A stretch of DNA of 5,693 nucleotides from a bacterium (GTDB taxonomy: Bacteria; Elusimicrobiota; Elusimicrobia; Elusimicrobiales; UBA9959). Location of the stretch: the NCBI GenBank assembly GCA_021812825.1, contig JAKAMO010000147.1:1-5693 (forward strand), in the 5' to 3' direction. The number at the start of each line of letters is the position of its first letter. Within the stretch, counting starts at the first letter, position 1. The notes under the pieces are model-generated. The model saw only the letters and a list, made by a program, of their open reading frames with translations. It ran no database searches and was not told the origin of the DNA. Of this stretch, positions 5,679-5,693 are shown piece by piece. The position numbers were made by a program, and so were the translations under genes.

Positions 5679-5693
5679 ACTACCTGCGGCTGT
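5669..5693 (+). CDS. moaA: Probable GTP 3',8-cyclase MoaA, first eight codons only
   Basis: An ATG at 5669-5671 inside the end of moeA opens a new frame reading MAIDYLRL to the window edge. MoaA proteins characteristically have IDYLRLSVTDRCN leading to the radical-SAM cysteine cluster, so the fragment fits the start of that family. MoaA makes the first pterin intermediate of molybdenum cofactor from GTP. The ten-base overlap with moeA implies the same operon and translational coupling; AGG at 5658-5660 is a weak ribosome site. The Cys motif lies outside the window, so this rests on eight residues plus context. Confidence 0.55.

Noticed and set aside
1..5693. CRISPR array, insertion sequence, tRNA or rRNA
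   Set aside because: No regularly spaced direct repeats, transposase-like protein, terminal repeats with target duplication, or RNA gene signature was seen.

Overview
This is a GC-rich bacterial window (protein-coding part from about position 480 onward) with compact genes, frequent ATA isoleucine codons and 4-base gene overlaps. Nothing fixes the taxon. The layout and codon habits would suit a GC-rich environmental lineage (Elusimicrobiota or a deltaproteobacterial-type group are guesses only). The first 400 or so bases are clearly less GC-rich (I count 48 G/C in the first 120 bases, 40%).

Left edge, 1-479: an open frame enters from outside the window and stops at 163-165. Its last 54 residues carry four cysteines in a symmetric CX4C-X12-CX4C pattern, so it may be the end of an AT-richer, possibly secreted protein. 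After it comes non-coding sequence ending in a strong perfect-palindrome terminator (431-460) that serves pruA and could work in both directions.

Centre: pruA (2114-480, minus strand) encodes a stand-alone, ALDH4A1-type 1-pyrroline-5-carboxylate dehydrogenase, the second step of proline catabolism. Divergent from it is a LysR-type regulator (2205-3119). Their 90-base shared promoter region holds a TATAAT -10 and two short inverted repeats, the usual layout for a LysR protein controlling itself and the divergent gene.

Right half, 3135-5693: a molybdenum operon on the plus strand. It contains a one-domain ModE-type winged-helix regulator (3161-3508), a MOT1-family molybdate transporter (3505-4509), MoeA molybdopterin molybdenumtransferase (4506-5678), and the first eight codons of what is probably MoaA (from 5669). 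Each gene overlaps the next by 4, 4 and 10 bases, so they are probably co-transcribed and translationally coupled. Directly before the regulator's start codon is a 26-base inverted repeat (arms CCGATATA/TATATCGG) that closely resembles the ModE operator. The unit therefore reads as a self-controlled molybdate uptake and cofactor-assembly operon: regulator, molybdate entry, metal insertion, and then pterin synthesis. The main points of interest are the operator without a molybdate-sensing domain in the adjacent regulator, and a G8 tract at the regulator/transporter junction.
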